Source: Serratia nematodiphila DZ0503SBS1
GTDB taxonomy: Bacteria; Pseudomonadota; Gammaproteobacteria; Enterobacterales; Enterobacteriaceae
Reading direction: 5' to 3'
Length of the DNA: 64,000 nt
Assembly: GCF_000738675.1 (NCBI RefSeq)
Contig: NZ_JPUX01000001.1
Location: 3,100,001 to 3,164,000, forward strand
Part shown: positions 18,194 through 26,528 of the stretch, one piece after another
Position numbering within the stretch: position 1 is the first letter of the stretch
Layout: each line of letters opens with the position of its first letter
The notes under the pieces: generated by a model
Seen by the model: only the letters and a program-made list of their open reading frames with translations
Told to the model about the DNA's origin: nothing
Databases searched by the model: none
Program-made: the position numbers and the translations under genes

Positions 18194-19201
18194 ATGACCA
18201 CACAATTACGCTCACCCGAGCTGCTGCCTCTGAAAATCATCGCCACCGGGGCCGCGTTGCCGTCTAACCGCGTGGCGTCCTCTGCGCTCGACGCTCGGCT
18301 GGGGAAACCGGCCGGCTACGTTGAAAAACGCTCGGGCATCGTTTACCGCTATCACGCCGCCGACGATGCCAGCCAGGCCGAACTCGCCGCCGCCGCGCTG
18401 CAAGACGCGCTGGCTCGCAGCGCCCTTCCGGCAGCCTCTATCGATCTGCTGATCTCTGCCTCGGCGATTTCGGTGCAGGCGCTGCCGTGCACCGCCGCGC
18501 ACATTCTCAAGGTGGCGGGGCTGGCGCCGGGCACGCCGGGCTTCGACATCAACAGCAGCTGCGTCAGCTTTATCTCTGCGCTGCAGGTGGCGGCGGGGCT
18601 GCTGAACGCCGGGACGTACCGACGCATCGCCATCGTCTCGGCCGATCTCGCTTCACGTGGCATCGACTGGCAGCACGAAGAGTCGTCGCTGATCTTCGGC
18701 GACGGCGCCGCCTGCGCCATCGTGGAGCGCGGCGACGGCGCCAGCGGCATCCTCGCCAGCCTGGTGGAGACCTATCCCGCCGGCAGCGAACTGTGCGAAA
18801 TCCGCGCCGGCGGCACGCGGCGCAACCCGCGCGCCGGCATGTGCGAGCAAGACTTCCTGTTTCATATGCAGGGCAAGCCGCTGTTCCGCCAGGCGTCGGC
18901 GCTGATTGAGGGTTACCTCGATCGGCTGTTGAGCGCCAGCGGCCTGACCCTGGCGCAGATCGCCACCGTGGTGCCGCATCAGGCCAGCCATTTGTCGCTC
19001 GAACATATGCGCAAGCGGCTGCATGTCTCCAGCGAGGCGCTGGTGGATATCTATCGCCACCACGGCAACCAGGTGGCGGCGTCCATCCCGACGGCGCTGC
19101 ATGCCGCCGTGACCACCGGGCGCTTCAACCCCGGCCAGCCGGTGATGCTGATCGGCACCGCCGCCGGGCTGGCGCTGGCTGGCATGGTGTTGCTGCCATG
19201 A
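18194..19201 (+). CDS. Ketosynthase III family protein (FabH/OleA-like)
   Basis: A 335-residue thiolase-fold condensing enzyme. The Cys-His-Asn triad is intact: Cys in INSSCVSFIS, His in VVPHQASHLS and Asn in HHGNQVAASIP. FabH relatives condense acyl-CoA with malonyl-ACP; OleA relatives join two acyl chains head to head. Which applies here cannot be told from sequence. The NAD-dependent reductase, hydrolase and adenylating enzyme next to it favour a specialised pathway rather than housekeeping fatty-acid initiation. First gene of an eight-gene operon; the start lacks a ribosome site but follows a seven-codon leader frame. Overlaps the next gene by 4 bases. Confidence 0.85.
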   Translation: MTTQLRSPELLPLKIIATGAALPSNRVASSALDARLGKPAGYVEKRSGIVYRYHAADDASQAELAAAALQDALARSALPAASIDLLISASAISVQALPCTAAHILKVAGLAPGTPGFDINSSCVSFISALQVAAGLLNAGTYRRIAIVSADLASRGIDWQHEESSLIFGDGAACAIVERGDGASGILASLVETYPAGSELCEIRAGGTRRNPRAGMCEQDFLFHMQGKPLFRQASALIEGYLDRLLSASGLTLAQIATVVPHQASHLSLEHMRKRLHVSSEALVDIYRHHGNQVAASIPTALHAAVTTGRFNPGQPVMLIGTAAGLALAGMVLLP

Positions 19202-20214
19202 GGGTGCTGGTGACCGGGGCGACCAGCGGGCTGGGGCGCAACGCGGCGCAGTGGCTGCTGGAGGCCGGACATCAGGTGCGCGCCACCGGCCGCGATGAAC
19301 GGGCCGGCGCAGCGTTGCGTCAGCTGGGCGCCGAGTTTTGCGCGCTCGATCTGGCGCAGGCCACGCCGCAGCAGTGTCGGCAGCTCGTCGCCGACTGCGA
19401 GTGGGTGTGGCACTGTGCGGCCAAGTCTTCACCCTGGGGCGGCAAAGCGGAGTTTCACCGCATCAACGCCGCGGCGACGGACAAGCTGGCGGAGGCGGCG
19501 GGGCGCTGCGGCGTGCGGCGCTTTGTGCATATCTCCACGCCGGCAATCTACTTCGATTTTCAGCCGCATTACGATCTTGACGAAGGTTATCGTGCCCGTC
19601 GCTTCGCCAATCACTATGCCGCCAGCAAGTATGCGGCCGAACAACGCCTGTTGGCGCAGGCGAAGATCTACCCGCAAACCACCTACATTATGCTGCGGCC
19701 GCGCGGCCTGTTTGGTCCGCACGATCGGGTGATCGTGCCGCGGCTGTTGCAGCAGCTCGAACGCGATCGCGGCGTGCTGCGGCTGCCCGGCGGTGGGCAA
19801 GCGCTGCTGGACCTGACCTTCGCCCCCAACGTGGTGCACGCCATGGAGTTGGCCAGCCGGCAGCGCGGGTTGCCGTCCGGCGCCGTTTACAACATCACCA
19901 ACCACCAGCCGCAGCGGCTGGCGGAGATGCTGGATGCGCTGCTGCGTCAGGAACTGGGGCTGCACTACCGGCTGCAGGCCGTGCCCTATCCGTTGCTGCA
20001 TACGCTGGCCGGCGGCATGGAGCTGTGGGCGACGCTGAGCGGCAAGGAACCGCTGCTGACGCGCTACAGCGTGGCGGCGGTGCATTTTGACATGACGCTG
20101 AGCCAGACTCGTGCGATCGAAGAGCTGGGCTATCAGCCGCGTTATTCGATGGAAGAGGGCATTCGTCTGACCGGCGAGTGGCTGCGGCGGCAAGGAGGCA
20201 TACAGCATGGCTAA
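19198..20214 (+). CDS. NAD(P)-dependent epimerase/dehydratase (extended SDR; 3-beta-HSD/OleD-like)
   Basis: Rossmann-fold protein of 338 residues with the nucleotide motif VTGATSGLGRNAA at the N-terminus, the Asp of CALDLAQ binding the adenine ring, and a Ser/Tyr-xxx-Lys site (HISTPAIYF, then HYAASKYAAEQ). The family reduces or oxidises hydroxyl/keto groups on sterols, sugars or 2-alkyl-3-keto acids; OleD in olefin synthesis belongs here. Given the ketosynthase in front, reduction of its beta-keto product is the simplest guess. Starts within the ketosynthase stop (ATGA) and overlaps the next gene by 8 bases. Confidence 0.85.
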   Translation: MRVLVTGATSGLGRNAAQWLLEAGHQVRATGRDERAGAALRQLGAEFCALDLAQATPQQCRQLVADCEWVWHCAAKSSPWGGKAEFHRINAAATDKLAEAAGRCGVRRFVHISTPAIYFDFQPHYDLDEGYRARRFANHYAASKYAAEQRLLAQAKIYPQTTYIMLRPRGLFGPHDRVIVPRLLQQLERDRGVLRLPGGGQALLDLTFAPNVVHAMELASRQRGLPSGAVYNITNHQPQRLAEMLDALLRQELGLHYRLQAVPYPLLHTLAGGMELWATLSGKEPLLTRYSVAAVHFDMTLSQTRAIEELGYQPRYSMEEGIRLTGEWLRRQGGIQHG

Positions 20215-21013
20215 GGTTACCGTTTTTGAAGTGGGCTATTGCACGCATATCGGCTGCATGGCGCTGCGCGGCGCCGGGTTCCGGGTGTGCAAATTCCCGG
20301 CGCGCGCCTATCTGCTGGAGGTGGGGGAGCGCCGCTGGCTGTGGGATACCGGCTACGCGCGTTATTTTCAGCAGCACACGCAGTCGGGGGTGTTCAGCCT
20401 GTATCGCCGGATGACGCCGGTCTATTTCGATCCCGCCGAGTCGTTGGCGCATCAGCTGCGCGAAGCCGGTTACGCCAAAGGGGATATTCAGGCGCTCATT
20501 GTCTCGCATTTTCACGCCGATCACATCGCCGGGCTGCAGGATTTCAGCCAACTTGACTTTATTTGCTCCGGCGAAGCCTGGCGGCAAACCCGCGGGCTGC
20601 GCGGTTTCGCGGCGCTGAAGCGCGCCTTTATTCCCGGCCTGATCCCGGCGGATTTCGAGAGCAACCTGCAGTTTATGGAAGCTTTTCCCTCGGTGGCGTT
20701 GCCTGCGCTGCTGGCGCCGTTCGAGCGCGGCTATGCGCTGCCGGGCAGCGAAGGGCAGATCGTGCTGGTGCCGCTGCCGGGGCATGCGGCCGGCCATATC
20801 GGCGCCTTTATTCTCACCGACGCCGGCTGGACGCTGTTGGCCAGCGACGCCGCCTGGTCGCCGCAGAGTTACCAGACGCTGCGCGGGCCTTCGCGCCTGG
20901 CCAATCTGGTGATGGACGACGCGGCGGCGTACATCCGCACGCTGGAGCGGCTCAACCAGCTGTGGGCGGGCGGCCAGGTCAACATTTTGCTGTGCCACGA
21001 GGGGGACCTGTGA
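20207..21013 (+). CDS. Metallo-beta-lactamase-fold hydrolase (lactonase-like)
   Basis: A 268-residue MBL-fold protein with the zinc motif SHFHADHIAGL, a third His in PLPGHAAGHIGAF, a bridging Asp in LLASDAAWSP and a final His in LLCHEGDL. This is a complete dinuclear metal site, resembling AiiA-type lactonases. In this operon it may open a lactone or release an acyl product from a thioester; both are inference. It sits where classical ole clusters have the alpha/beta-hydrolase OleB. No signal peptide, so cytoplasmic. Confidence 0.82.
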   Translation: MAKVTVFEVGYCTHIGCMALRGAGFRVCKFPARAYLLEVGERRWLWDTGYARYFQQHTQSGVFSLYRRMTPVYFDPAESLAHQLREAGYAKGDIQALIVSHFHADHIAGLQDFSQLDFICSGEAWRQTRGLRGFAALKRAFIPGLIPADFESNLQFMEAFPSVALPALLAPFERGYALPGSEGQIVLVPLPGHAAGHIGAFILTDAGWTLLASDAAWSPQSYQTLRGPSRLANLVMDDAAAYIRTLERLNQLWAGGQVNILLCHEGDL

Positions 21014-22296
21014 TCCCGTTCATGACCCTTTGGCACTATTTCCGCGCCCGGCGCCTGCGCTTTGGCGATCGTGCGGCGCTGGAGGCGCATCAGGCCCGGC
21101 AGCTCGCGGGCTTCGCCCGTCGGGTGCTGAGCAAGAGCCCCTATTTTCAACGCTTCAGTCGCCGGCCGTTCGCCGAATGGCCGCAGATGGACAAGGCGCT
21201 GATGATGGCGCAGTTCGACCGGATGAACACCGCCGGGCTGCAGCGCGATGCGGTGCTGGCCTGCGCGCAGCGCAGCGAGGCGGATCGCGATTTCACGCCG
21301 AAGATCGGGCGCTACAGCGTCGGATTGTCGTCCGGCACCTCCGGGCAGCGCGGCGTGTTTGTCGTCAGCCCGCGCGAACAGCAGGTGTGGGCCGGCGGCA
21401 TGCTGGCGAAGATGCTGCCGGACGGTCTGTTGGCCGGCGAGCGCGTTGCGCTGTTTCTGCGGGCGGACAATAATCTCTATCACAGCGTGAACAACCGTTG
21501 GCTGAGCCTGGCGTTTTACGATCTGCTTGCACCGTTCAGCGAGCATTTGCCCGCATTGGAACGGCAGGCGCCCAGCATCATCGTGGCCCCGGCGCAGGTG
21601 CTGCGCGCCTTGGCGCTGGCGGTGCTGGCCGGGCAGGTGAAGTTGCCGGTCAAAAAAGCGATCTCGGTGGCCGAGGTGCTTGAAGAGCAGGACCGCCGCC
21701 TGCTGCTGCAGGTATTTCCGGCGGTCGGCGAAGTGTATCAGGCCACCGAAGGATTTCTTGCTGCGACCTGCGCGCACGGTACGCTGCATCTGAACGAAGA
21801 GTTTTTGCATATCGAACCGCAGTGGATCGACGAACGGCGTTTTACGCCGTTGATCACCGACTTTACCCGCAGCACGCAGCCGATCGTGCGTTATCGGCTG
21901 GATGATGTGTTGGTGCTGCGCAAGGAACCCTGCCCGTGCGGGCAGCCGACGCGGGCGATCGCCCGCATCGAGGGGCGGCGTGACGATCAGCTGATGCTGC
22001 CCGATGCGCAGCGGCAACCGCAGGCGGTGTTCGCCGATGCCTGTAGCCGAACGATCGCCAATGCGTTGCCGCTGACCAGCGATTACCGCCTGATCCAGCA
22101 TGGCGAACGGCGGCTGGAGCTGATTGCCGATTGCAGCCCGGCGGCGTTGGCGCACTGTCAGGCGCAGCTGATCGCGCTGTTCGCTCGCCAGGGCATCGCC
22201 ACCGAGCGCCTCGAATGGCGGCTGACGGCGCAGGCGGTGCTGCCGCAGTTCGATCGCAAGCGGCGGCGCATCGTGCGCCAGGCGGAGGAAGCATGA
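21010..22296 (+). CDS. Adenylate-forming enzyme, PaaK / F390-synthetase-like
   Basis: A 428-residue ATP-dependent acyl-activating enzyme. The P-loop-like motif is GLSSGTSGQRGVFVV. Next come EVYQATEGFLAATC, TPLITDFTRSTQPIVRYRLDDVL and the Cys pair of PCPCG, which in PaaK-type enzymes can hold zinc. Residues near GRRDDQLML match the hinge. The GTG at 21010 is preferred: GAGGGGG is well placed and the stop of the MBL gene overlaps it (GTGA). The family resembles coenzyme F390 synthetase, but this organism has no F420 pathway in view, so the substrate is probably a carboxylic acid made by the operon. Confidence 0.82.
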   Translation: MIPFMTLWHYFRARRLRFGDRAALEAHQARQLAGFARRVLSKSPYFQRFSRRPFAEWPQMDKALMMAQFDRMNTAGLQRDAVLACAQRSEADRDFTPKIGRYSVGLSSGTSGQRGVFVVSPREQQVWAGGMLAKMLPDGLLAGERVALFLRADNNLYHSVNNRWLSLAFYDLLAPFSEHLPALERQAPSIIVAPAQVLRALALAVLAGQVKLPVKKAISVAEVLEEQDRRLLLQVFPAVGEVYQATEGFLAATCAHGTLHLNEEFLHIEPQWIDERRFTPLITDFTRSTQPIVRYRLDDVLVLRKEPCPCGQPTRAIARIEGRRDDQLMLPDAQRQPQAVFADACSRTIANALPLTSDYRLIQHGERRLELIADCSPAALAHCQAQLIALFARQGIATERLEWRLTAQAVLPQFDRKRRRIVRQAEEA

Positions 22297-22910
22297 AAAA
22301 TACGCTGTTCAGACTAGGGCACATGTTACTCGGCTGGGGGACGGTCGGGGTGGTGTATAGTCTGACCGATCGCCTGCAGGGGGCGGGAACCCTGTTGTCG
22401 CCGTCGGCGCTTGACCGGGCGATCCCGTTCAGCTCCTCGGCCATCTGGCTCTACCTGTCGTTCTTCCTCATCGTCCCGGCGGGCTATCTGCTGGCGCCGC
22501 TGCAGCGGATAAAATGGCTGACGCGGGCGATGCAGCTCACCGCGTTGGGTGCCGGGGCGGTTTACCTGCTGTGGCCGACCACCATGGCCTATCCGCAGAA
22601 CGATGGCGTCGGGATCAGCGCGCAGCTGCTGGCGGCGTTAACCCAGGTGGATTCGCCGCAAAACTGTTTGCCTTCGTTGCACATGGCGCTGACGGTGCTG
22701 GCGGTGTGGGCGCTGAGCGACGGCGAGCGCAAAATGCGCACGGCGTTGTGGATGCTGTGGGGCGCGGCGATCGCATTCTCCATTCTACAACTGCGCCGCC
22801 ATTTGTTTGTCGATTTGGCCGGCGGCGCGCTGCTGGCGCTGTTCGCCGGCTGGCTGGCCCTGCGTATGAACACCCTGCGCCGGCGCGTGGTTAAAGGAGA
22901 AATGGGATGA
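22293..22910 (+). CDS. PAP2-superfamily membrane phosphatase
   Basis: A 205-residue integral membrane protein with about five hydrophobic segments and a PAP2 active-site pattern: SPQNCLPSLHMALTVL (Pro-Ser-x-His) and LRRHLFVDLAGG (Arg-x4-His-like end with Asp). The first PAP2 motif, Lys-x6-Arg-Pro, is not obvious, as in inositolphosphotransferase-type members. It may remove phosphate from, or transfer a phospho group to, a lipid at the membrane. ATGA overlap with the adenylating enzyme and 4-base overlap with the next gene show tight coupling. Confidence 0.75.
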   Translation: MKNTLFRLGHMLLGWGTVGVVYSLTDRLQGAGTLLSPSALDRAIPFSSSAIWLYLSFFLIVPAGYLLAPLQRIKWLTRAMQLTALGAGAVYLLWPTTMAYPQNDGVGISAQLLAALTQVDSPQNCLPSLHMALTVLAVWALSDGERKMRTALWMLWGAAIAFSILQLRRHLFVDLAGGALLALFAGWLALRMNTLRRRVVKGEMG

Positions 22911-24040
22911 GCGATCTGGCGTTGCCGATAGTGTTCATGCTGTTCATCGTGGTGGCCGAGGCGGTGGCGCTGCAGTGGGGGCGTCGCGAGCCGGTCAACT
23001 GGCACGATCTGGTGTTCAACCTGAATTCCGGCCATATCATGCTGTGGCTGTTCCGCGGGTTGGAGATCACCTGCTACGGCTACGTGGCCGCGCATTTCAG
23101 CCTGGGGCTGCTGGATGCCTGGCCGCCGCTGCTGATGTGGCTGTTCGCTTTGCTGGCGTGGGACTTCGGTTTCTACTGGCTGCACCGTCTGCATCATCGT
23201 TTCCGCCTGCTGTGGGCGGTGCATGTGGTGCACCATCAGGGCGAGCATTTCAATCTGTCGCTGGGGGTGCGCAACTCCTGGTATTCGTCGCTGACGTCGA
23301 TCCCGTTCTTTTTGCTGCTGGCGCTGGCGGGCGTGCCATTGTCGGTGTTCGTCGCGGTCTCGATTTTTCACTACAGCATTCAACTGTTTAACCACAATGC
23401 GCTGACGCCGAAGCTTGGCGTGCTGGAAAAAATCCTGGTCACGCCGGCGCATCACCGGGTGCATCACGTCAAGGACATGGCCTATTCCAATAAGAACTTC
23501 GGCGGCAGCTTTATCTTCTGGGACAAACTGTTCGGCACCTTCTGCCCGGCATTGCCGACCACGCCGTTCAGCTACGGCGTCAGCGGCGACAGGCCGTCCG
23601 CCAACCCGTTCTGGGCGAGCAATCTGCCGTTCCTGCGCTATTTCCGTCTGGCCTGGCGCCCGGCGCCGGGCCGGCCGCGCGACCGCCGTTCGGCGCTCAG
23701 CGTTTTCAGCGGCGCCATGCTGTTGTTCTCGCTGGTGGTCGGTTACGTCTACCAATACGGTTACGGCTACGGCGACATCAGCTGGCCGCAAATGGCGCTG
23801 CTGGCGCTGCTGGCGTTGGGCTCGGTGGCGCTGGGCGGCATGACGGAAGGGCGACCTTGGGCGAGCGCCGTCTGGTTGCTGGTCGCGCTGGGCATGCCGC
23901 TGCTGTTTATCGGCTATCTAGGTTGGCCGCAGCGCTATTGGCATATCGCCATGGCCGCCGTGGCGTTGCATGCCCTGTGCGTCGCATTGGGCTGGGGAAG
24001 AGTAGCCGCACCGGCCGCCGTGGAGGAACCGCATGGCTGA
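22907..24040 (+). CDS. Sterol-desaturase / fatty acid hydroxylase superfamily protein
   Basis: A 377-residue membrane di-iron enzyme. The histidine boxes are HRLHHR, HVVHHQGEHFN and HRVHHVKDM, the HxxHH set of the superfamily that hydroxylates or desaturates alkyl chains and cleaves alkyl ethers. About seven to eight membrane segments, with an extra C-terminal hydrophobic block (residues 250-360) beyond the catalytic domain. In bacteria relatives act on carotenoids, sphingolipid-like chains or ether lipids; no choice is possible here. Overlaps both neighbours by 4-8 bases. Confidence 0.85.
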   Translation: MSDLALPIVFMLFIVVAEAVALQWGRREPVNWHDLVFNLNSGHIMLWLFRGLEITCYGYVAAHFSLGLLDAWPPLLMWLFALLAWDFGFYWLHRLHHRFRLLWAVHVVHHQGEHFNLSLGVRNSWYSSLTSIPFFLLLALAGVPLSVFVAVSIFHYSIQLFNHNALTPKLGVLEKILVTPAHHRVHHVKDMAYSNKNFGGSFIFWDKLFGTFCPALPTTPFSYGVSGDRPSANPFWASNLPFLRYFRLAWRPAPGRPRDRRSALSVFSGAMLLFSLVVGYVYQYGYGYGDISWPQMALLALLALGSVALGGMTEGRPWASAVWLLVALGMPLLFIGYLGWPQRYWHIAMAAVALHALCVALGWGRVAAPAAVEEPHG

Positions 24041-25115
24041 ATCATTGCCGCCGCTGCGTTTTCCCGCCGATGGCGAACAGGCATTCCACCGCGATCTTAA
24101 GCGCGCGGCGCACGCCTGCCTGGCGGGCGATCATCTCTATGCCGATGCCGCGCGATTGGCCAAGGCTGCGCTGTTGCTGGCGCTGTGCGCCGGGTTTTAC
24201 GCGCTGAGTCTGCTGCAGCACCAGCCCTGGGCGTTTTTCCTCTGCTATTTCCTGTTCGTGGCCATGGGCATGCTGCTTAACGTCAACGTCAACCATGATG
24301 CTTCGCATAACGCCTTCTTGCGCGCGCCCTGGGCGAATCGCCTGGTGGGGCGACTGGTGACGCTGCCGCTGGGCGTCGATCCGGACTACTGGCGCACGCG
24401 GCATGTGGATTACCACCACGTTTACGCCAACGTCGAACACTACGATCTGGACACCGAAGAGAACGGTTTTTTCCGCCAGACGCCGTTCCAGCGCTGGCGA
24501 CCGCATATGCGTTATCAGCATCTGTACTGGCCGCTGATCGCCGCGCTCTCCTTGCCCTACATCGCGTGGATTTTCGATTGGTCCGATCGGCTCGATAAAA
24601 CGCCGCTGCGGGAAAAATGCGTGCTGGCGGGATGCGGCGGTTGGGCGCTGTTCGTGCTGAGCAAGCTCGCGCATCTGGCGCTGGTGCTGGTGGCGCCGCT
24701 GGTCGTGGGCCACCTGCACGGCATCGGCTGGGGCTGGGTGTTGCTGGCTTATGCGGTCGGCCAGATGTGCGCCTCGCTGCTGGTGGTGTTCCTGCTGCTG
24801 GGCACCCACTGGGCGCAGGCCGAGTTTTACCCGGCGCCGACGGGCGACAGCATGCCGCAAGGCTGGTACCGGCACAATTTCGCCACCGCCTGCGACTGGC
24901 AACCTGAGCCGCGCTGGCTGGAGCACCTGACCGGCGGGCTGAACTATCACCTGACGCATCACCTGTTCCCCGGCTGGAATCATCGCCACTACCCGGCGTT
25001 GGCCGCGGCGCTGGCAGAGGTGGCGCAGCGGCACGGCATGGCGTACCGCTGCATCGGCTATCGCGAATTGCTGGCGCAGCAACAGCGCTTCTTGCGCCTT
25101 ATGGGGCAGCCGTGA
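24033..25115 (+). CDS. Membrane fatty acid desaturase, paralogue 1
   Basis: A 360-residue desaturase with the three His boxes NHDASHN, HVDYHHVYANVEHYD and HLTHHLFPGWNHRHYP. TPFQRWRPHMRYQHLYWPLI resembles linoleoyl-CoA / acyl-lipid desaturases. Four or more membrane helices. There is no cytochrome b5 domain at the N-terminus, so electrons must come from a separate ferredoxin or reductase not seen in the window. It is a clear paralogue of the next gene, implying tandem duplication. Confidence 0.88.
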   Translation: MAESLPPLRFPADGEQAFHRDLKRAAHACLAGDHLYADAARLAKAALLLALCAGFYALSLLQHQPWAFFLCYFLFVAMGMLLNVNVNHDASHNAFLRAPWANRLVGRLVTLPLGVDPDYWRTRHVDYHHVYANVEHYDLDTEENGFFRQTPFQRWRPHMRYQHLYWPLIAALSLPYIAWIFDWSDRLDKTPLREKCVLAGCGGWALFVLSKLAHLALVLVAPLVVGHLHGIGWGWVLLAYAVGQMCASLLVVFLLLGTHWAQAEFYPAPTGDSMPQGWYRHNFATACDWQPEPRWLEHLTGGLNYHLTHHLFPGWNHRHYPALAAALAEVAQRHGMAYRCIGYRELLAQQQRFLRLMGQP

Positions 25116-26197
25116 AACCGCTGCGTCCGTTAGCCTATCGGCGCGACGACAACGGGTTGCACCGCGCGCTGATGCAGGCCGCCCAGCATTATCTGACGGC
25201 CAACGGTGATCACCGTTTCGCCGACGGCGGCATGCTGGCGAAGGTCGCGCTGCTGCTGGCGCTGTGCGGCCTGTGTTACGGGCTGAGCCTGCAGCAGCAT
25301 AACGGCTGGGCGTTTTTCGCCTGCTATTTCGGTTTTATCTTTATCGGCATGTTCCTGACGGTGAACGTGGTGCACGATGCTTCGCACAACGCGTTTTTCC
25401 GCCGCCCCTGGGCCAACCGCGGGCTGAACGCCCTGGTGAGCGTGCCGCTGGGGCTGGATCCTGACTGCTGGCGCGTGCGGCACGTGCTGTTCCATCATGC
25501 CCATAACAACATCGAACATTACGATCCCGACATCGACGCCAACGGCGTGCTGCGGCAAACGCCGTTCCAGCGCTGGCGGCCCTTTATGCGCGCGCAGCGT
25601 TACTATTGGCCGCTGGTGGCGGCGCTGACTTTTCCGTACTACATCTGGCTGTTCGATTGGTTGGACAGGGCGGGCCGCACCCGCGTGGCGGCGCGCATGG
25701 CGCAGCAGGGCGTGCGTGGCTGGATCGGGTTTCTGGCGGGGAAGGCGGCGCACCTGCTGCTGGCGCTGGCGATCCCGTGCTGGCTGCTGCCGCCGGCTAT
25801 CGGCATCGGGCAAATCCTGCTGGTCTATTTGCTGAGCCAGATGCTTTCTTCACTGCTGTTCGTGATGCTCATCATCGGCACCCACTGGGCCAAGGCCAAC
25901 TTCTACCAGGCGCCAGAACAAGGCGCAATGCCGCACGGCTGGTATCATCATGTGTTCGCCACTACCTTCGACTGGCTGACCCGGCCGCGCTGGCTGGGGT
26001 ACTGGCTCGGCGGGGCGAACCTGCATTTGACGCATCATCTGTTCCCGCACTGGAGCCACCGCCATTACCCGGCGCTGAGCCGCATTATCGGCGAGGTGGC
26101 GCCGCGTTTCGGCATCGACTACCGGCTGCTTGAGCTAGAGGAGCTGTTGCGCCTGCAGCAGCGCTTCCTCAGCGCGATGGGGCGCAAGCCGCACTAG
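25112..26197 (+). CDS. Membrane fatty acid desaturase, paralogue 2
   Basis: A 361-residue desaturase with boxes VHDASHN, HVLFHHAHNNIEHYD and HLTHHLFPHWSHRHYP, aligned along its whole length with the preceding gene (shared LAKVALLLALCG, QTPFQRWRP and GTHWA-AFY-type blocks). Differences in box 2 (LFHHAHN against DYHHVYA) suggest a different position of double-bond insertion. Last gene of the eight-gene operon; starts in the stop of paralogue 1 (GTGA). Confidence 0.88.
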   Translation: MKPLRPLAYRRDDNGLHRALMQAAQHYLTANGDHRFADGGMLAKVALLLALCGLCYGLSLQQHNGWAFFACYFGFIFIGMFLTVNVVHDASHNAFFRRPWANRGLNALVSVPLGLDPDCWRVRHVLFHHAHNNIEHYDPDIDANGVLRQTPFQRWRPFMRAQRYYWPLVAALTFPYYIWLFDWLDRAGRTRVAARMAQQGVRGWIGFLAGKAAHLLLALAIPCWLLPPAIGIGQILLVYLLSQMLSSLLFVMLIIGTHWAKANFYQAPEQGAMPHGWYHHVFATTFDWLTRPRWLGYWLGGANLHLTHHLFPHWSHRHYPALSRIIGEVAPRFGIDYRLLELEELLRLQQRFLSAMGRKPH

Positions 26198-26229
26198 CGT
26201 TGCATGCGGGTTATGCGAGGCGTTACGCA

Positions 26230-26267
26230 GTTCACTAATTGAACGATATTTACCCTTCCAGTAGACT
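26230..26267 (+). promoter_or_regulatory. Sigma-70-like promoter with overlapping inverted repeat
   Basis: TTGAAC (26239-26244), 17 bases, TAGACT (26262-26267), about 37 bases ahead of the ribbon-helix-helix gene. The inverted repeat GTTCA-CTAAT-TGAAC (26230-26244) overlaps the -35 box, a sensible place for an autoregulatory operator. The shorter palindrome GCGTTACGC lies just upstream at 26220-26228. Confidence 0.5.
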
Positions 26268-26303
26268 TTCTCCCGGTGAATCAATGGCCACAGGAGGTGG
26301 AGT

Positions 26304-26528
26304 ATGCGGAGTTTACCGATTCGGTTATCCAATGAAATCGACGACAGTTTGAACGATATTGCCCGGCGTCACGGGATGGCCAAAACCGACGTCATACGCC
26401 TGGCGTTTGCTTTGATGACGATTGCCGACCGTGAGTGGATGAAACAGGATGGTTCCCGCCTCGGTATCGTGCGTGAAAGCGACGAGGGGCTGGAGGCAGT
26501 CGCCGTGGTGGTGGGGATTTTTCCATGA
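26304..26528 (+). CDS. Small ribbon-helix-helix protein
   Basis: A 74-residue protein whose first 45 residues fit the ribbon-helix-helix (CopG/Arc) fold: a short strand LPIRLSNEI, helix DDSLNDIARRHG, turn MAKT, helix DVIRLAFALM. A C-terminal extension of unknown role ends in a hydrophobic [18 protein letters not shown] gives a strong ribosome site. It overlaps the next gene by 4 bases. It probably binds DNA as a dimer; the target may be its own promoter or the lipid operon upstream. Confidence 0.7.
   Translation: MRSLPIRLSNEIDDSLNDIARRHGMAKTDVIRLAFALMTIADREWMKQDGSRLGIVRESDEGLEAVAVVVGIFP

Noticed and set aside
20563..21009. Apparent N-terminal extension of the adenylating enzyme
   Set aside because: It runs inside the MBL gene in another frame and is Ala/Gly/Arg-rich. 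The GTG at 21010 has a strong ribosome site and stop overlap.
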